NCBI GenBank assembly: GCA_963921935.1
Contig: OY998177.1
Span: 4,305,754-4,369,753, forward strand
Direction of reading: 5' to 3'
Source of the DNA: Galeruca laticollis
Taxonomy: Eukaryota; Arthropoda; Insecta; Coleoptera; Chrysomelidae
DNA: 64,000 bases
In this document: piece by piece, positions 47,760-60,389 of the stretch
Layout: every line of letters begins with the position of its first letter
Position numbering within the stretch: the stretch's first letter is position 1
Made by a program: the position numbers and the translations under genes
The notes under the pieces: model-generated
Told to the model about the DNA's origin: nothing
The model's database searches: none
Seen by the model: the letters and a program-made list of their open reading frames with translations, nothing else

Positions 47760-48640
47760 ACAATGTTCATTTTTTGTAAATTATATCCGTGAGATGCTGT
47801 CCTTCGTTTCGGACACATTCTTGAAGTTTTTTTGGTGAAGGTTCCCATGACTCTGCGTAGCATATCCAACGGAGTGTTGTTGATTTAATATTGTATCCGA
47901 TCCTACAAGTCGTTCTCAGTGGGTGAGTTTGCTTAAAAAATCTTAAACTGGTGAATAGGCAGACCAAAGAATATCGCTATTCCTGCTAATTAAGCGACGA
48001 GTAAACGCCAATTTCAGCAGGTCCATTGAAATATTAGTGGTGTGGCTAGTAGCACCATCTTGCTGATATAATGTCACGTCATTCACACATTCATCAAGAG
48101 AGGTTGGTGCAAAGTTTACCAACATGTTAGCATATTGTTACAGTGCTGCTGTATTCACTTTCGAAAGAGTAAAGACCAACCGTACCTTGAAAAGACATTG
48201 CGCACCACATAGTTACCTTTTGGAAATGGACAGGCTTTTCGTGAAGATTACGTGGGTTATTGTCACTCCAAAACCGAAAGTTATATCTAGTAACGTACCC
48301 ACTAAGATGGAATTGTGCCTCACCACTCATTCATAAATTATGGACCACTAACATTTAACATCTGTTGACAAAAGCGTAGTCGGTTAACGAAATGTTGAAG
48401 TTTAAGAGCTTGGACTATCTGTAGCTTAAATGGATGATAGTGAAGATCCTTCTTGTGGTTTGGTCACTGAGACCAAGCTATATGCTATGACACTTTGAAG
48501 ATTTCAGTGGACATCTTGTTACAGCCTCACACACTCGATTAATATTCTCAGGAGTACGTGCCGTTCTTATACTACTATCTCGTTTCTTAGTAACATAAGC
48601 AGTTTATTAGAAACTCCTTACGCAGAGGAATTCCCCCCTG
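47760..48640 (-). pseudogene. DD41D mariner-like transposase relic
   Basis: Minus-strand pieces in order: RTARTPENINRVCEAVT (near 48555), a helix-turn-helix remnant, MSGEAQFHLSGYVTRYNF (first acid replaced; GEA for DEA), EKPVHFQKVTMWCAMSF, YQQDGATSHTTN (second D) and a tail ending GQHLTDIIYKK at 47767. The third catalytic region is scrambled by a frameshift near 47945. It belongs to the same broad group as the copy at 23.3 kb but is a distinct, older family. Confidence 0.8.
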
Positions 48641-49194
48641 AAAGCACGTTGAGCAACAACAGGACAATCTGAATTTTTGTAAAAATGTCGGTTGCCTGGA
48701 TGCCCATGGTCGAGTCCCCCTTCCTCTCAAGCCGTCTGGTGCCCGTCATCTAAATCTTCCCGTTTCCCTGCCGAGCCCTGTACATGATTGTGACTTTTGG
48801 ATTGATTTCTATACACATATTAGGTACTGGTGTTTTCTAAAACTCTTTTAACAGCATTCGCAAAAGAAATAACTAATTCACTCCAAATGCTGCAATGCTC
48901 TCGTCACAGTCGCAAAAGAATAATTTTCACCACAATTTGTGGTCTATACAATTCGAATTTAATAATTTTAATGGAAAATTCACCGTCTGTTTTATTTTTA
49001 TTGTATCTGCTGCTTCTTATCATATGATTAATAATTGCCTTTTTACTCTGGTATATTTAGGATGATTTTCATGATTCTAGCATGAATGTATTTCTAAATA
49101 ATCATTCTGTATTTACCAGATTCCTAATCCAACTTTTCGTGATCTTTCCATCCATGCCAATTACTTTTCCATTTGAGTCCCCTAATATGAGGAT
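48641..49194. other. unassigned sequence
   Basis: A small GC-rich patch at 48690-48790 has no recognised coding content. The rest is AT-rich. Confidence 0.4.
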
Positions 49195-49385
49195 TATTTA
49201 TTACTTTTACGCCAACCGATCAATGTGCCAGAAAAGTATTGGTTTACCCACAAAAAAGTTGTTAGAGTAAGAGTCATTCTAACGTTTTTCATCAAGAACA
49301 ACACGAAAAAATGGTTTTTAGAAAAAAATCCTGTGCCTACGTCGTCGTCGTCGTCGTCGTTGTCATCGGCTACTTTTCGATACAT
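49195..49385 (-). repeat. dispersed repeat, inverted partner at 2.7 kb
   Basis: The reverse complement of this block resembles 2699-2860. It also contains a short CGT trinucleotide run at 49338-49360. Its edges and class are unknown. Confidence 0.6.
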
Positions 49386-49399
49386 GTCTTGCCAATTTT

Positions 49400-50045
49400 A
49401 TGATTGAATATTGTTCAGGACATCTCACAGATTAATCCTATTGATTTTCAGCTCACAACAGGTGATATAGTACTTTAAATACGACATTTTTATCATTTTT
49501 GGAGAAATTTCAGTTTGTTAGCACGATACAGCCTCCGGAGTATATACAAGTAACCAATTTTATAATTGGATATTATTCAGGGCGTCTCAAAGATGAACCC
49601 TACTGAGATTTAGTTCACCAAAGCCAGTACAACGAGTGCTATGGTACTTGAGGTACCAGATTTTTGTCATTTTTGGAGAATTTTAAGTTTGTTAGCACGA
49701 TACAGCCTCCAGCGTGTATACAAGTGTCCCATTTTATGATTAAATATTGTTCAGGGCGTCTTATAGATAAACCTTATTGATTTTTAGCTCACCAGAGCTA
49801 GTACACCGGGTGCTATGGTATCTGAAGTGCCACATTTTTGTCCTTTGGAGAAATTTCGGGTTTACTACGATACAGCCTCCGGAGTGTATACAAGTGGCCA
49901 ATTTTATAATTGAATATTTTCCAAGCGAGTACAGCGGGTCCTATAAATCCAGATATACTGCATTTTTGGTTACTTTTGGAGAAAATTCGGTTTGTTAACA
50001 CGATACATCCCCCGAAGAGGATACAAGTGATCATTTTACGATAAA
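49400..50045. repeat. ~172 bp tandem repeat, about four copies
   Basis: The landmark ACGATACAGCCTCC begins at 49523, 49697 and 49867, with a variant at 50000, giving spacings of 174, 170 and 133 bp. Each unit also contains TATACAAGT and ATTTTTGGAGAAATTT-like blocks. The last spacing is short because of a roughly 40 bp deletion. Confidence 0.9.
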
Positions 50046-50414
50046 ATGTTAATAAGGACATCTCATAGATGCGGAAAAGTTAGTTTTAATCATCAAAACC
50101 GTTTATTTTCATTTCGTACTACGGCTTATAATTTTTTTACGAAACTTTTTATAGCCATTTTTCCACACTTTCTTCATTTAATAAACTTGTCTCGTCTACT
50201 TTTTGTTTCTACTTCTAAATTTGCAATTTTTTCGCTATATTTTCGTAATGATTCCATTTTTATTCATACACTATATACTCCGCACTTGCTTGTACTAGAG
50301 TTTTTTCATTTCACTCCGTTAGAGATTAAAACATCTTCACAAACCTCATCTTTGATTCAAATTAGCGCCTGTATACCGAAACTTGTTTTCCAAATTTATC
50401 ATTCCAATTAAATG
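50046..50414. other. unassigned T-rich sequence
   Basis: A 121-codon frame covers it, but the product is low-complexity and unlike any family I know. Confidence 0.4.
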
Positions 50415-51480
50415 GAAGTGGCCTATATTAGAATACTTCTCAAATCTAGAAAAAATCCAAATGAAATCATATCCCCCAGATCTCTCTAACAATAGTTTTT
50501 GGAAAATTATTGCTATAACGATAAGAACCTACCCTAAAACACAAACACATAATTCCTGACCACCAATTCAGCTTCCGCAATAAACACGGTACAATAGAAC
50601 ATGTTTACAGGATAGTCAAACAAGCCAGCAACGATCTTGAAAACAATCAATATTGCACCGCAGCTGTTATCGATATGAGACAAGCGTTCGGTAAAGTAGG
50701 TCATAAGGGTCTATGCTATAAGCTTAAACATAGGCTACCCTACAGCTTCTTCCAAATTCTGCTATCATATCTTATTAGAAGGTTCTCTCTAATCAGACAT
50801 CAGTCAGTTACCTGCACCAACTAAACTGTGGGGTACCGCAAGGAAGTGTGTGACATTCTCTGATGATACAGCCATAACTGTTTCTCAACATAATCCACAA
50901 CTTGTGTCCTAGAACCTGTAAAATAGTCTCAACTTTGTAGAAAAATTACCCAAGAAGTGTAAAATTAAAGCCATTTAGTCAAAGTCGGCCCAAATACAAG
51001 TAACCTTTACTCTCAAAAAATAACATTTTCCAGCTATTGTTTCGAACAACCATCATGCACCTCAAGAAGACAGCGTGAAATATACGTTTAGACAAACGCT
51101 TCACATGACAGAAACATGTATTAACTAGACGAAACAGTTAGTTCTTAAATTACAGCTTTATTTGCTAATTGATAGAAAATCGAAATTATCACCTGCTAGT
51201 GAATAAAATGATCTATTGAAACCACTATGGACCTACGGTATACAACTATGGAAAACAGCAAGCCACTCAAATATCGAAATTTTACAATGAACCCAAAATA
51301 ATGTTATGAAAATAATAACTAATGCTCCTTGCTATGTGCCAAACTCTGTTCTAGAAAGGCAGGTTAATTTACAAATATCGAGTTAATACACATCCAAGTT
51401 TGCTCGTGAGTGAATTAGTTTACACAGCTGGTGAAATGCGCAGTTTAGAAAGACAGACTTACAAACGAGATTTTGGAAAT
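50415..51480 (+). pseudogene. Jockey-type LINE reverse transcriptase relic
   Basis: Plus-strand pieces: IPDHQFSFRNKHGTIEHVY (near 50548), TAAVIDMRQAFGKVGHKGL (catalytic D in IDMRQAF, near 50660), CGVPQGSV-like sequence near 50828-50850, FSDDTAITV near 50860 (ADD box with SDD), and NNVMKIITNAPCYVPNSVL near 51300-51350. The set is diagnostic of Jockey-clade ORF2. There is a deletion between the VPQG and DD boxes, plus stops and frameshifts. Confidence 0.82.
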
Positions 51481-52594
<1,114 letters not shown>

Positions 52595-52639
52595 GGGTAA
52601 CTTTTTTATTGGGGAATGCGGCAATGTGATAAAGAAAAC

Positions 52640-52700
52640 TCTGTTTAGTTAATCCTAAGCTTTCGATAATTTATTATTATCATTATCAAAGAATCTACAA
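52640..52700 (-). ncRNA. hammerhead-like motif of a PLE 3' end
   Basis: On the minus strand: TTGATAATGATAATAAT, loop, AATTATCGAAAGCTT, with flanks GATTCT and AGGATT able to pair partly. Helix II is GATAAT/ATTATC. The first core box is TTGATAA for CTGATGA and the last is GAAAGCTT. It lies about 300 bp past the stop of the PLE frame on the same strand. Architecture is kept but core bases are changed, so it is likely inactive. Confidence 0.4.
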
Positions 52701-52897
52701 AATAAATATTATATAAATTCCAAATATTTTTTAAAGTAAAAATATTTTTTACTTACACTAATTGAGGTTGCTCACAATAATATAATATCTATTTATATGA
52801 AGAAACATCATTGTACAATTTAATCGTTAAAATATTTAAATTGGCATGTTATCAAATTGATGACAATTTGTGACAAGTTGATGTTGTCATAGAAAAC

Positions 52898-52943
<46 letters not shown>

Positions 52944-53015
52944 TCAGTACATCAGTATAGTATATAATAAAATGTTTACTATACTCTTATTATATTTAAA
53001 TGAAATATGAGTAAA

Positions 53016-53690
53016 TCAATAAACAGAATTATCCTCTATCACGCCTTGATCTTCATTATTATCTTTTTTGTCGAATGTTAATAAATAACTATAAATTGAA
53101 TTTAAATTCTGAATATCAGTTATTTTATTTAAACAATTATTCTCTTGAGCAATGAATGTCATTTCCAGGAAAATCCTTTTAGAGTAATTGTCTTCTTTAC
53201 ACAAAATTTTTAAGTTTTTATAAACAATTATATGTTTTGTTGAGAAAACGTGTTCTGCTAATGCTGAACGTTCTGGGTATAATCTTGAATCACTCTTATG
53301 TAGAGCTAAGCACTTAGTAATTTTTTGAGAAGTCTGACCCACAGGTCTGACCCATATATACATATTCGCATGTAGAGCATGTTAATCTATATACAACATT
53401 AGAACGTTCAGTATAAGGATCAATTTCTTTCAATTTACTAAAAACACGATTAATTGTCAGAACATTTTTATTTGCAAGTTTTATGTTAGTTACTTCCTTT
53501 AAAATTTTGGAAATTCTAGGTGTAAGATCTCTATAATATGGTAAAGATGCAAAAAAGGTATTGGTTGAATTTGTATTCGTTATATTTTCTACGTTATCAG
53601 TTGATAAATTTGGTTCATTAGATAGGTATTCACCGACTGCCTGCCTGAAACAGTCTGCCGATATCAATTTGGATTCGATGATTTACTATC
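53016..53690 (-). pseudogene. PLE C-terminus with GIY-YIG endonuclease
   Basis: The minus strand reads SLPYYRDLTPRISKILKEV, ANKNVLTINRVFSKLKEI, then RSNVVYRLTCSTCEYVYMGQ (CxxC and GIY-YIG-like YVYMGQT), a frameshift near 53350, and QKITKCLALHKSD with a histidine-containing AEHVFSTKHII. The stop is at 53016. The reverse transcriptase is missing, so this is a 5'-truncated copy in which the 3' UTR, hammerhead-like motif and TA tract follow in normal order. YIGQT is YMGQT and the active-site region is disturbed. Confidence 0.85.
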
Positions 53691-54177
53691 TGGGTAGATT
53701 CTAAAACGTAGCCAACCGCTACACGAATTAAGACTCGATAGTCTACGCTATGTTTCAACCACAAATTAATTCCTCGATTCAACCCAAATGGCTAGAATCC
53801 AGTGACCCTACACTAGAATTGAGCGGTCTACCAATATCTCTTGGAAGTCACTGATATAATACCTGGGTTAATAATTAATTCTGCACTTTATCGAGTTACT
53901 TCACCAACACAATATTTTCCCCAACCTTACGTGTACCTGTTCCTGACTACATCTGATTCGAAATATTATTCTAGCTAATCTATTCCTTAAAACAAAACTA
54001 TACAATATATAACATATCTTGCACTCATCATCTGCATACTGTGACATTCACACAAGTAACCGTTCTTAACAAATGCAATCGAGAGCGTATTGTCTGTCGC
54101 TAACCGGTTACTATGTAGGCCTTGAAGTAGCGTCTCACTGCGAGAGTATTATCAGACCCCTATCCGCAGGGCCAATA
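53691..54177. other. unassigned; possible 3' region of gypsy element
   Basis: Lies between the PLE relic and the pol stop of the gypsy element. The expected 3' LTR (minus start TGTTACGGGC) is not present, so the element is truncated here, or this is its noncoding 3' part cut by the PLE. Confidence 0.4.
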
Positions 54178-57100
54178 CTACCAAATTCTGTCTAAGAATG
54201 GTTTTATGTCACACACATGGAAATCCCCTAGCAACTTCCGTCCATCGAATTTTTCTAATCTATAGACGTCATTCGATATCTTTTGCCGTACCCTACTCTT
54301 GAGAAATTTTGGAGCTAACTTTGCTGCGAAATAATTAGGAGCATCTGATAGCACATGGTTCCTTACCATAACAGTGTCTCCCACGCAAAAAGCGACAGGC
54401 CTTCTTCGCAAATTATATCTGGCTGCACTTTTCTCATATGCGGTATTTAGTCGATTCCCAACATCTATTTGGACTCCCTCCAAATCTCTAACATGTTCAG
54501 CCAGTCTATGTCTTTCTTCAATCTCAATTCGAGGCATACCTGGAGGTGGATCTCTATCTCCAAAAGGTCGACCCGAGGTATTAAGCTCCCTACCAAAATT
54601 AAGATAAGCGGGGGTATACCCGGTAACCTCATGAACTGCTGTCCGTAGCGCAAACCCTAACTTGGCCAAATTAATATCCCAATCACGATGGTTATCGCCT
54701 ACATACGACCTAATCATTGTTTTAAGAACACGGTTCATTCGTTCCGTCGGATTACTTTGGGGGTGGTATAGGGAGTTGAGAACCATAGTACAATTATAAC
54801 CTTGAACCATCCTTTTGAACGATTTTCCTACATATTGTCTTCCATTGTCACACAACAAATATTCTGAAACCCCGTAAGTCAAAAAGACGTCATTCTCTAC
54901 ATGGCGTTGGATAGCGGCCGCAGTAGCAGTCTTCAAGGGAAACAATAAGGAATACTTCGTAAAAACATCAGCAACAGCCAACAAAAACCTATTCCGCCTC
55001 GGAGTTAGTGGGAAAGGTCCCATGAGATCTGTACACACTACTTGTCAAGGTCTAGTCACCTTCCTCGTGCCCATAAAACCCGCTGGTGCTCTCTGCTCTG
55101 GTTTCTGAGCCTGGCAAACTTCGCATCCCCTAACATACGCTGCTACGTCCTTCTTTAGCCCTGGCCAATAATAGGTCAGAGCAACCCTCTGGGACGTCTT
55201 GAAAATTCCCAAATGACCCGCAGTAACTTTGTCGTGACATTCGGCAAATACCTCTTTCCGTTTGGACTTAGGGACAACTAATTTCCACTCAAAACTCTCT
55301 TCCAGGTGTGGTACACGGCATGTTACGTGTTTATACAGTTTACCTCCCTCAATTTTCCACAACGGAAACCTATCTGGCATACCCTCTACCTTCCTCAACT
55401 GGTTCTGGTACCAAGTATCGAAATCCTCAACTTTTACATCAATCACACTTAACCCGGGAACGGCACGTGATAAGGCATCTGGCACCTGGTGGTACTTGCC
55501 CTTTCGATGGATTAACTCGAAATCGTAAGCCTGGAGCTGCAACATCCAACGACCGAGACGTCCGGACGGTTCCTTCAGATTAGAAAGCCACTTAAGACTG
55601 GCATGGTCGCTGACGACTTGAAACGAAACTCCTTCTAGATAACAACGGAATTTTCTAATGGCCCAGATGACGGCCAAACACTCCAACTCCGTAGCACAAT
55701 ACTTAGACTCACACAAGTTCAAAGTTCGACTGGCATAGGCGATAACTTTTTCTCCATCTTCAAATTCCTGCACTAATACAGCCCCCAGTGCCTTTTGACT
55801 GGCGTCGGTCTGGACAATGAATGGTCGACCGAAGTCAGGGCAGGTTAATATAGGAGCAGTTACAAGGCATTGTTTTAGGTCTGTGAAGGCGGCCTCTGCT
55901 TCGCTATCCCACAAGAAGCGTTTGTTCTTTTTAGTCAGATTTGTTAACGGCGCCACTCTATCAGAAAAATTTGGAACGAACCTACGGTACCACGAAGTGA
56001 GTCCCAAAAATATTCTAACTTCCTTAACCTTGGTCGGCGTAGGAAAGTTGACAACAGCTTCCACTTTTTCTGGTTCTACTCTCAATCCATTTTGATCCAC
56101 GACATAACCCAAATACTTGAGCTGTGGTTTTACAAACTCACACTCTTCTTGGTTCACTGTGAGCCCAGCTTTAGATAAGCGCTCAAAAATTGTTTGTAGA
56201 ACCTTAACATGGGTATCGAAATCAGGAGTGGCCACGATTATGTCATCCAAGTAGATGAAACAAAAGGGTTCTAGATCGTGCCCCAGCGTATTATCAGCGA
56301 ATCGTTGCCACGTAGCCGGAGCGTTGTGAAGCCCAAAAGGCATTCTAGTGAACTGGAACAATCCCCTCCCTGGAACAATAAAAGCTGTTTTCTACTTACT
56401 CGATTACTCCAGTTCTATTTGCCAATACGCACTTTTGAGGTCGATTGACGATAGGAACTTACTATTCCTAAGACGATCTAATATCATGGATATATACGGA
56501 ATGGCATAAGCATCTCTTTTCGTCACCTTATTCAGAGCCCTATAATCTACGCAAAACCTAAACTTAACATCGTGCTTTTTCACGAGCACAACCGGAGACG
56601 ACCATGCTGAAGAGGATGGTTCAACGACCCCTAATTCCAACATATTATCCAATTCTTCGTACATGACTTTTTGCATATATGGAGAGATCGCATAGTACCT
56701 CTGCCTGATGGGATCATGATCACCTGTATCAATTTTGTGTGCCACCCCGTTGGCACATCCTAGATGAGTCCCCATCCTGTCGAAATTTTCCCTAACTAAA
56801 TTATCCAATATACCCCTCTGTTCAGAACTCAACAACTCCTTTTCAATAATGCTGCACATTTGCTTTTGCTCAAACTCCCAGCTTTCTGATGAGAACGATG
56901 GAACTACTTCCATTTTCCTCCAGAAGTCAATTCCCAAAACGATTCCCATATCGACTTCGGGTACAACTAAACAATTCACAACCTTCACCCTACCGCGCAG
57001 CTCAATAGGAAGACTCACTGTACCGATAGATTGACATGTTGCACCGTTAGCAACTGTCACTGACACTGTCACTTTGTTGGTCAGAGACATGACGCCCATC

Positions 57101-57372
57101 TCTTGCAACTTGCACCAGCCCCGTCGTCCAACAACAGTTTAGGATGCTCCTGAATCTAATAAACTTACAAATCTAACCCCAAAAATTAAAATCTCTACAT
57201 ATGGCCTAGGATCCCCTGGTACCTTGGTCAGCATATAGTCCAATCGAGGCTTGTGGTACGTTGCCTTTACGACATCCAGCCAAACAGCCCAAGAAAGATC
57301 TACCGGAGCTGGTCTACCCGACGACGACCGGTAGCTCCACCGTCCTGTCCGTTTCCCGAACATCGAGAACAA
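54178..57372 (-). pseudogene. gypsy pro-pol, four nonsense codons
   Basis: A single frame, -1 relative to gag. Protease: SLLDSGAS near 57142-57165. Reverse transcriptase: FCVDYRALNKVTKRDAY and FIYLDDIIV (YLDD near 56240). RNase H: QTDASQKALGAVL and ELECLAVIWAI. Integrase: a zinc region with GCEVCQAQK, then DLMGPF, LCDNGRQYV and NPTERMNRVLKTM. Stops fall near 57139, 56404, 56392 and 55045. No chromodomain is evident at the C-terminus. All catalytic motifs are conserved. The products would copy and integrate the element's RNA. Confidence 0.93.
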
Positions 57373-58643
57373 TCTCGTTTAATAACGCCAAACATTCCAC
57401 AACCAAAACAAAATTTCTTTCTAACCTCAGTACAGGCTGAAAATCGATGTCCTTCCATAAGACAGTTCCAACACTTTATTCTGGTTTCTATTGTCATAAT
57501 TCTCCGCGAAGGCATTGGTGTAATAGGGGATGATACAGAAGGAGAGGGTCGACCCCCTTCATACGCTAAATCTGTTTCTAAAAGACCTCGTAGTTGGGTA
57601 GGAGGTGGTTCACACCTAACGGCCATGTCACGGTTCGATTCCAACCTTTTACATAACCTCAACAACTCTTCAACTGTTGCATAAGTAGCTAACCCTAGGC
57701 TATGGATGAAGTAAGGATGAATGTTTTGCCTAAGAACATTGAGTCGGTCCTCCTCTGAAGGGTATGTAGGCAGACGCCTAAAAAGATTGCTCATGAATGC
57801 AAAATAAATCCCTACTCGTTCCGTTCGACCTTGAGTTCTCCTCCTAATTTCGGCCCACAACTGTTGCTCATAGTGATAGGGTTGGAATTCCTCTCGTAAT
57901 AACCCCACAAAATCCTTCCAAGTTTTAACACGATCCTGAACAGAACGATACCAAATTGCTGCATCATCCTACAAAAGATCAGTAACCGAGCCCAATAATT
58001 CACCAACCGAAATAATACTGGCCTTCTGCTTTTCCTCAACAATCTCCAGGAACGCTGACACACTGAGTTCTCCTTTACCAGTGAAATTTACCTCCCACTT
58101 CCTGGGCTCGAACTGATGTTTATGAATATTGGTAACAACAGTGTGAGTACTACCGCTAGAAGAGGGCTGAGCTGGGGCAGACATCAGAATATTTTCTCCA
58201 CTCCGAGCTAACATCTGTATCTGAAGAGCATCTCAAATTTCGTCTACCTGTAATTCAACTGCTTCCAATCTCGTAGTAACATTCGACACTGAATTAAGAA
58301 TATGCTTAGTTTCTGGTTTATCCTCGATGTTTAAACGCTGTAATCTTCCATACAAGTGTTTCAATTTTGTATCTATATACTCTTCCCCCTTCTCCTTAGC
58401 ATCAATTTTCCATGAGCTAACATATTGTTCTAAAGCTTCTGTTTTATTTATTATTATCTCCACTTCTTCTAATGGGGCGGGAACAAAATCACCCTGTATT
58501 TTAATTTCCCCAAATGCCTCGGTTTTCATGACGTCCTGTAACTGACGTCTCATAGACGATGCTGTTTCTCCTTGCAGACCAGTAAACCCCCTAACAAGCA
58601 GTTCATACTTAAGTTCATCTTTCAAAAGTTTATTGACATCCAT
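57300..58643 (-). pseudogene. gypsy gag, two nonsense codons
   Basis: Starts MDVNKLLKDELKYELLVRGF at 58643, an N-terminal helical segment with a SAP-like look, then a coiled region and capsid-type region around DRVKTWKDFVGLLREEFQP. A zinc knuckle CWNCLMEGHRFSAC is intact (CX2CX4HX4C). A second one, CFGCGMFGVIKRDC, has valine where histidine is expected. In-frame stops are at 58233 and 57969. The frame ends at 57300, overlapping pol by about 70 bases in the -1 frame. Gag forms the particle shell and packages RNA. Confidence 0.85.
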
Positions 58644-58987
58644 CCTGTATGTAAATACTGTGGCAATAATGAATTACACGAAGCAACGTACTACAAAAAT
58701 ATTGAAAGATGGTACAGAACAGGGTTTCCAACTGTACTTGATAACTCAAATGCGTTTGTACAGAATAATCACTCACTATATTATTCACAGATTTTACTCA
58801 GAATATTTCTCAACAAACCATGTACTTTAGCTACTATCATACACAAGAACACTAATTTAAACTTCACGTAAATACAACTATACTATAATAGGTATGGAAC
58901 AATAAAAAAGTATGCATTCATATTAAATTTTCCAATAAATTACAATAATATTCGTGAAGCCTCTCAACTCTACACAACAAAATGCCC

Positions 58988-59005
58988 CACGATATGGGCG
59001 CCAAA
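58988..59005 (-). other. primer-binding site of gypsy element
   Basis: On the minus strand, two bases after the LTR, lies TTTGGCGCCCATATCGTG then GGGC. A TGGCGCCC start followed by a GTGGGGC block is common among arthropod gypsy elements and is complementary to a tRNA 3' end. The tRNA is not identified. Confidence 0.7.
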
Positions 59006-59007
59006 TG

Positions 59008-59976
59008 TGTTACGCGCTTTATTTAATTATTGTCTACTCGCTAGCTCCAGAAGCGCAACCTCATGCCCAAGCTCAGTTCGGTCGGGGGTGGGTATGCGAA
59101 AATTCCTATTTTATTCATATTTTATTTAGTTGTTAAAAGTGGGCGCCACCAGTTAAATTTTAATGAGCCAGCCCTAACTAGTAGACCGCCGCGGTGGTCA
59201 GGATGGAGCATACAATATATAAGATGTTAGGTATACAATGAAAATTCTATATTACTATTTACACAAAAAAAGAGACTATATACAAACAACTTCTTCACCA
59301 AAACGGAAGGAAATATACATAATTGAAATGCGCTACTGTGACGTCACGGAGCCGCTTACACAAGAAAATATAATGCTTAAACCTATTATTAACTACTTTA
59401 CTACGGACTACCAAAGGGGTCTGTTCGCCTCTAACATAAGTTTTCGAACATATAGTTCCACAATAATGCCACTAACGTAGGCGGAGAGGCTATACTTATT
59501 CTCTTGGTGTCCCCTCTCTAAACTCCTCTTTTTTGACTCTACAAATCCTCATGCGCTTTTACTCTTTCCACAATTTTCCTTCGACACCTGATTCCCCAAC
59601 AAAATTAGCCAAAATTTAATTAACTCCTTCGTATTCAACTCAAATTTTATTTTTGACAAATCCTACGTACAATCTCCCTGACAGCAAGCAGACTCCTTGA
59701 TAATATATTAAAACGTCAAACTGATGTTTATCAAATACAATTCGATTGAGACTACATTGATCTATCAATGAACTCTCATAGTAAGCTTGTCAGCGGAGAA
59801 TGTAGGTAGTGAACAGGTAATTTAAAGGGAATCTTTCGGTTTCTTGAATGTACATGACCAATGTGATTGATAATGTCAACAAAAAGATACCTATAAACTC
59901 GAAACAATATAAAATTTATTAACAAAACTATAAATAAAGTGTTGCGGGGTGCGTTGCAAGATCAGCCCGTAACAAT
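59008..59976 (-). repeat. gypsy 5' LTR, 969 bp
   Basis: On the plus strand it runs TGTTACGCGC...GCCCGTAACA, ending TG...CA in either orientation. It sits upstream of gag on the minus strand. The ends resemble those of the 3.5 kb LTR-like insertion at 42213-45698. Without the second LTR, age cannot be estimated. Confidence 0.85.
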
Positions 59977-60389
59977 TTATTAGAGGCTCTAGAGATTAAC
60001 AAAAATAAATATTCAGGTAATCTCCTTGACGACCAAATAGATATCAATCAGTCTCCTTTATTGAACCTCTTTACCTAGAAGATAGCTTAGGAATGTTTGT
60101 AGTGAATGAATTTCTAGGTAATTTCTTTCAATACCATAATTAACCTTAGTAAATAGATTTAGCACTGTATATATTAAGACATTTTTATATTTTACCTTCA
60201 TTCGTTTTGACAAAGCTACTGTGTTAGTGAAACGCGTCCACAAGTTTAAATTGAACATTAGTTCAAATATATGAAGATTTAAACAAACTATATTGTTTTA
60301 TTTCATCGTTCATTAAGATAACCTCAAAAAATACGAGATATAAAACATTAGACTAAAACTAATTCGTAAACAACAACAAAAACTAACGT
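59977..60389. other. unassigned AT-rich sequence
   Basis: No gene is recognised. The 66-codon minus frame at 60058-60258 has no family features. Confidence 0.4.

Larger units (their letters stand above)
54178..59976 (-). mobile_element. Ty3/gypsy LTR retrotransposon, one LTR left
   Basis: Read on the minus strand: LTR 59976-59008, primer-binding site, leader, gag 58643-57300, then pro-pol 57372-54178. The pol order is protease, reverse transcriptase, RNase H, integrase. The second LTR is absent. The coding frames are almost whole, with two gag and four pol nonsense codons and no frameshift apart from the natural gag-pol shift, pointing to a rather young but dead copy. Confidence 0.92.

Noticed and set aside
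49338..49360. (CGT)n run as a coding repeat
   Set aside because: A short trinucleotide run inside a dispersed repeat; no gene around it.
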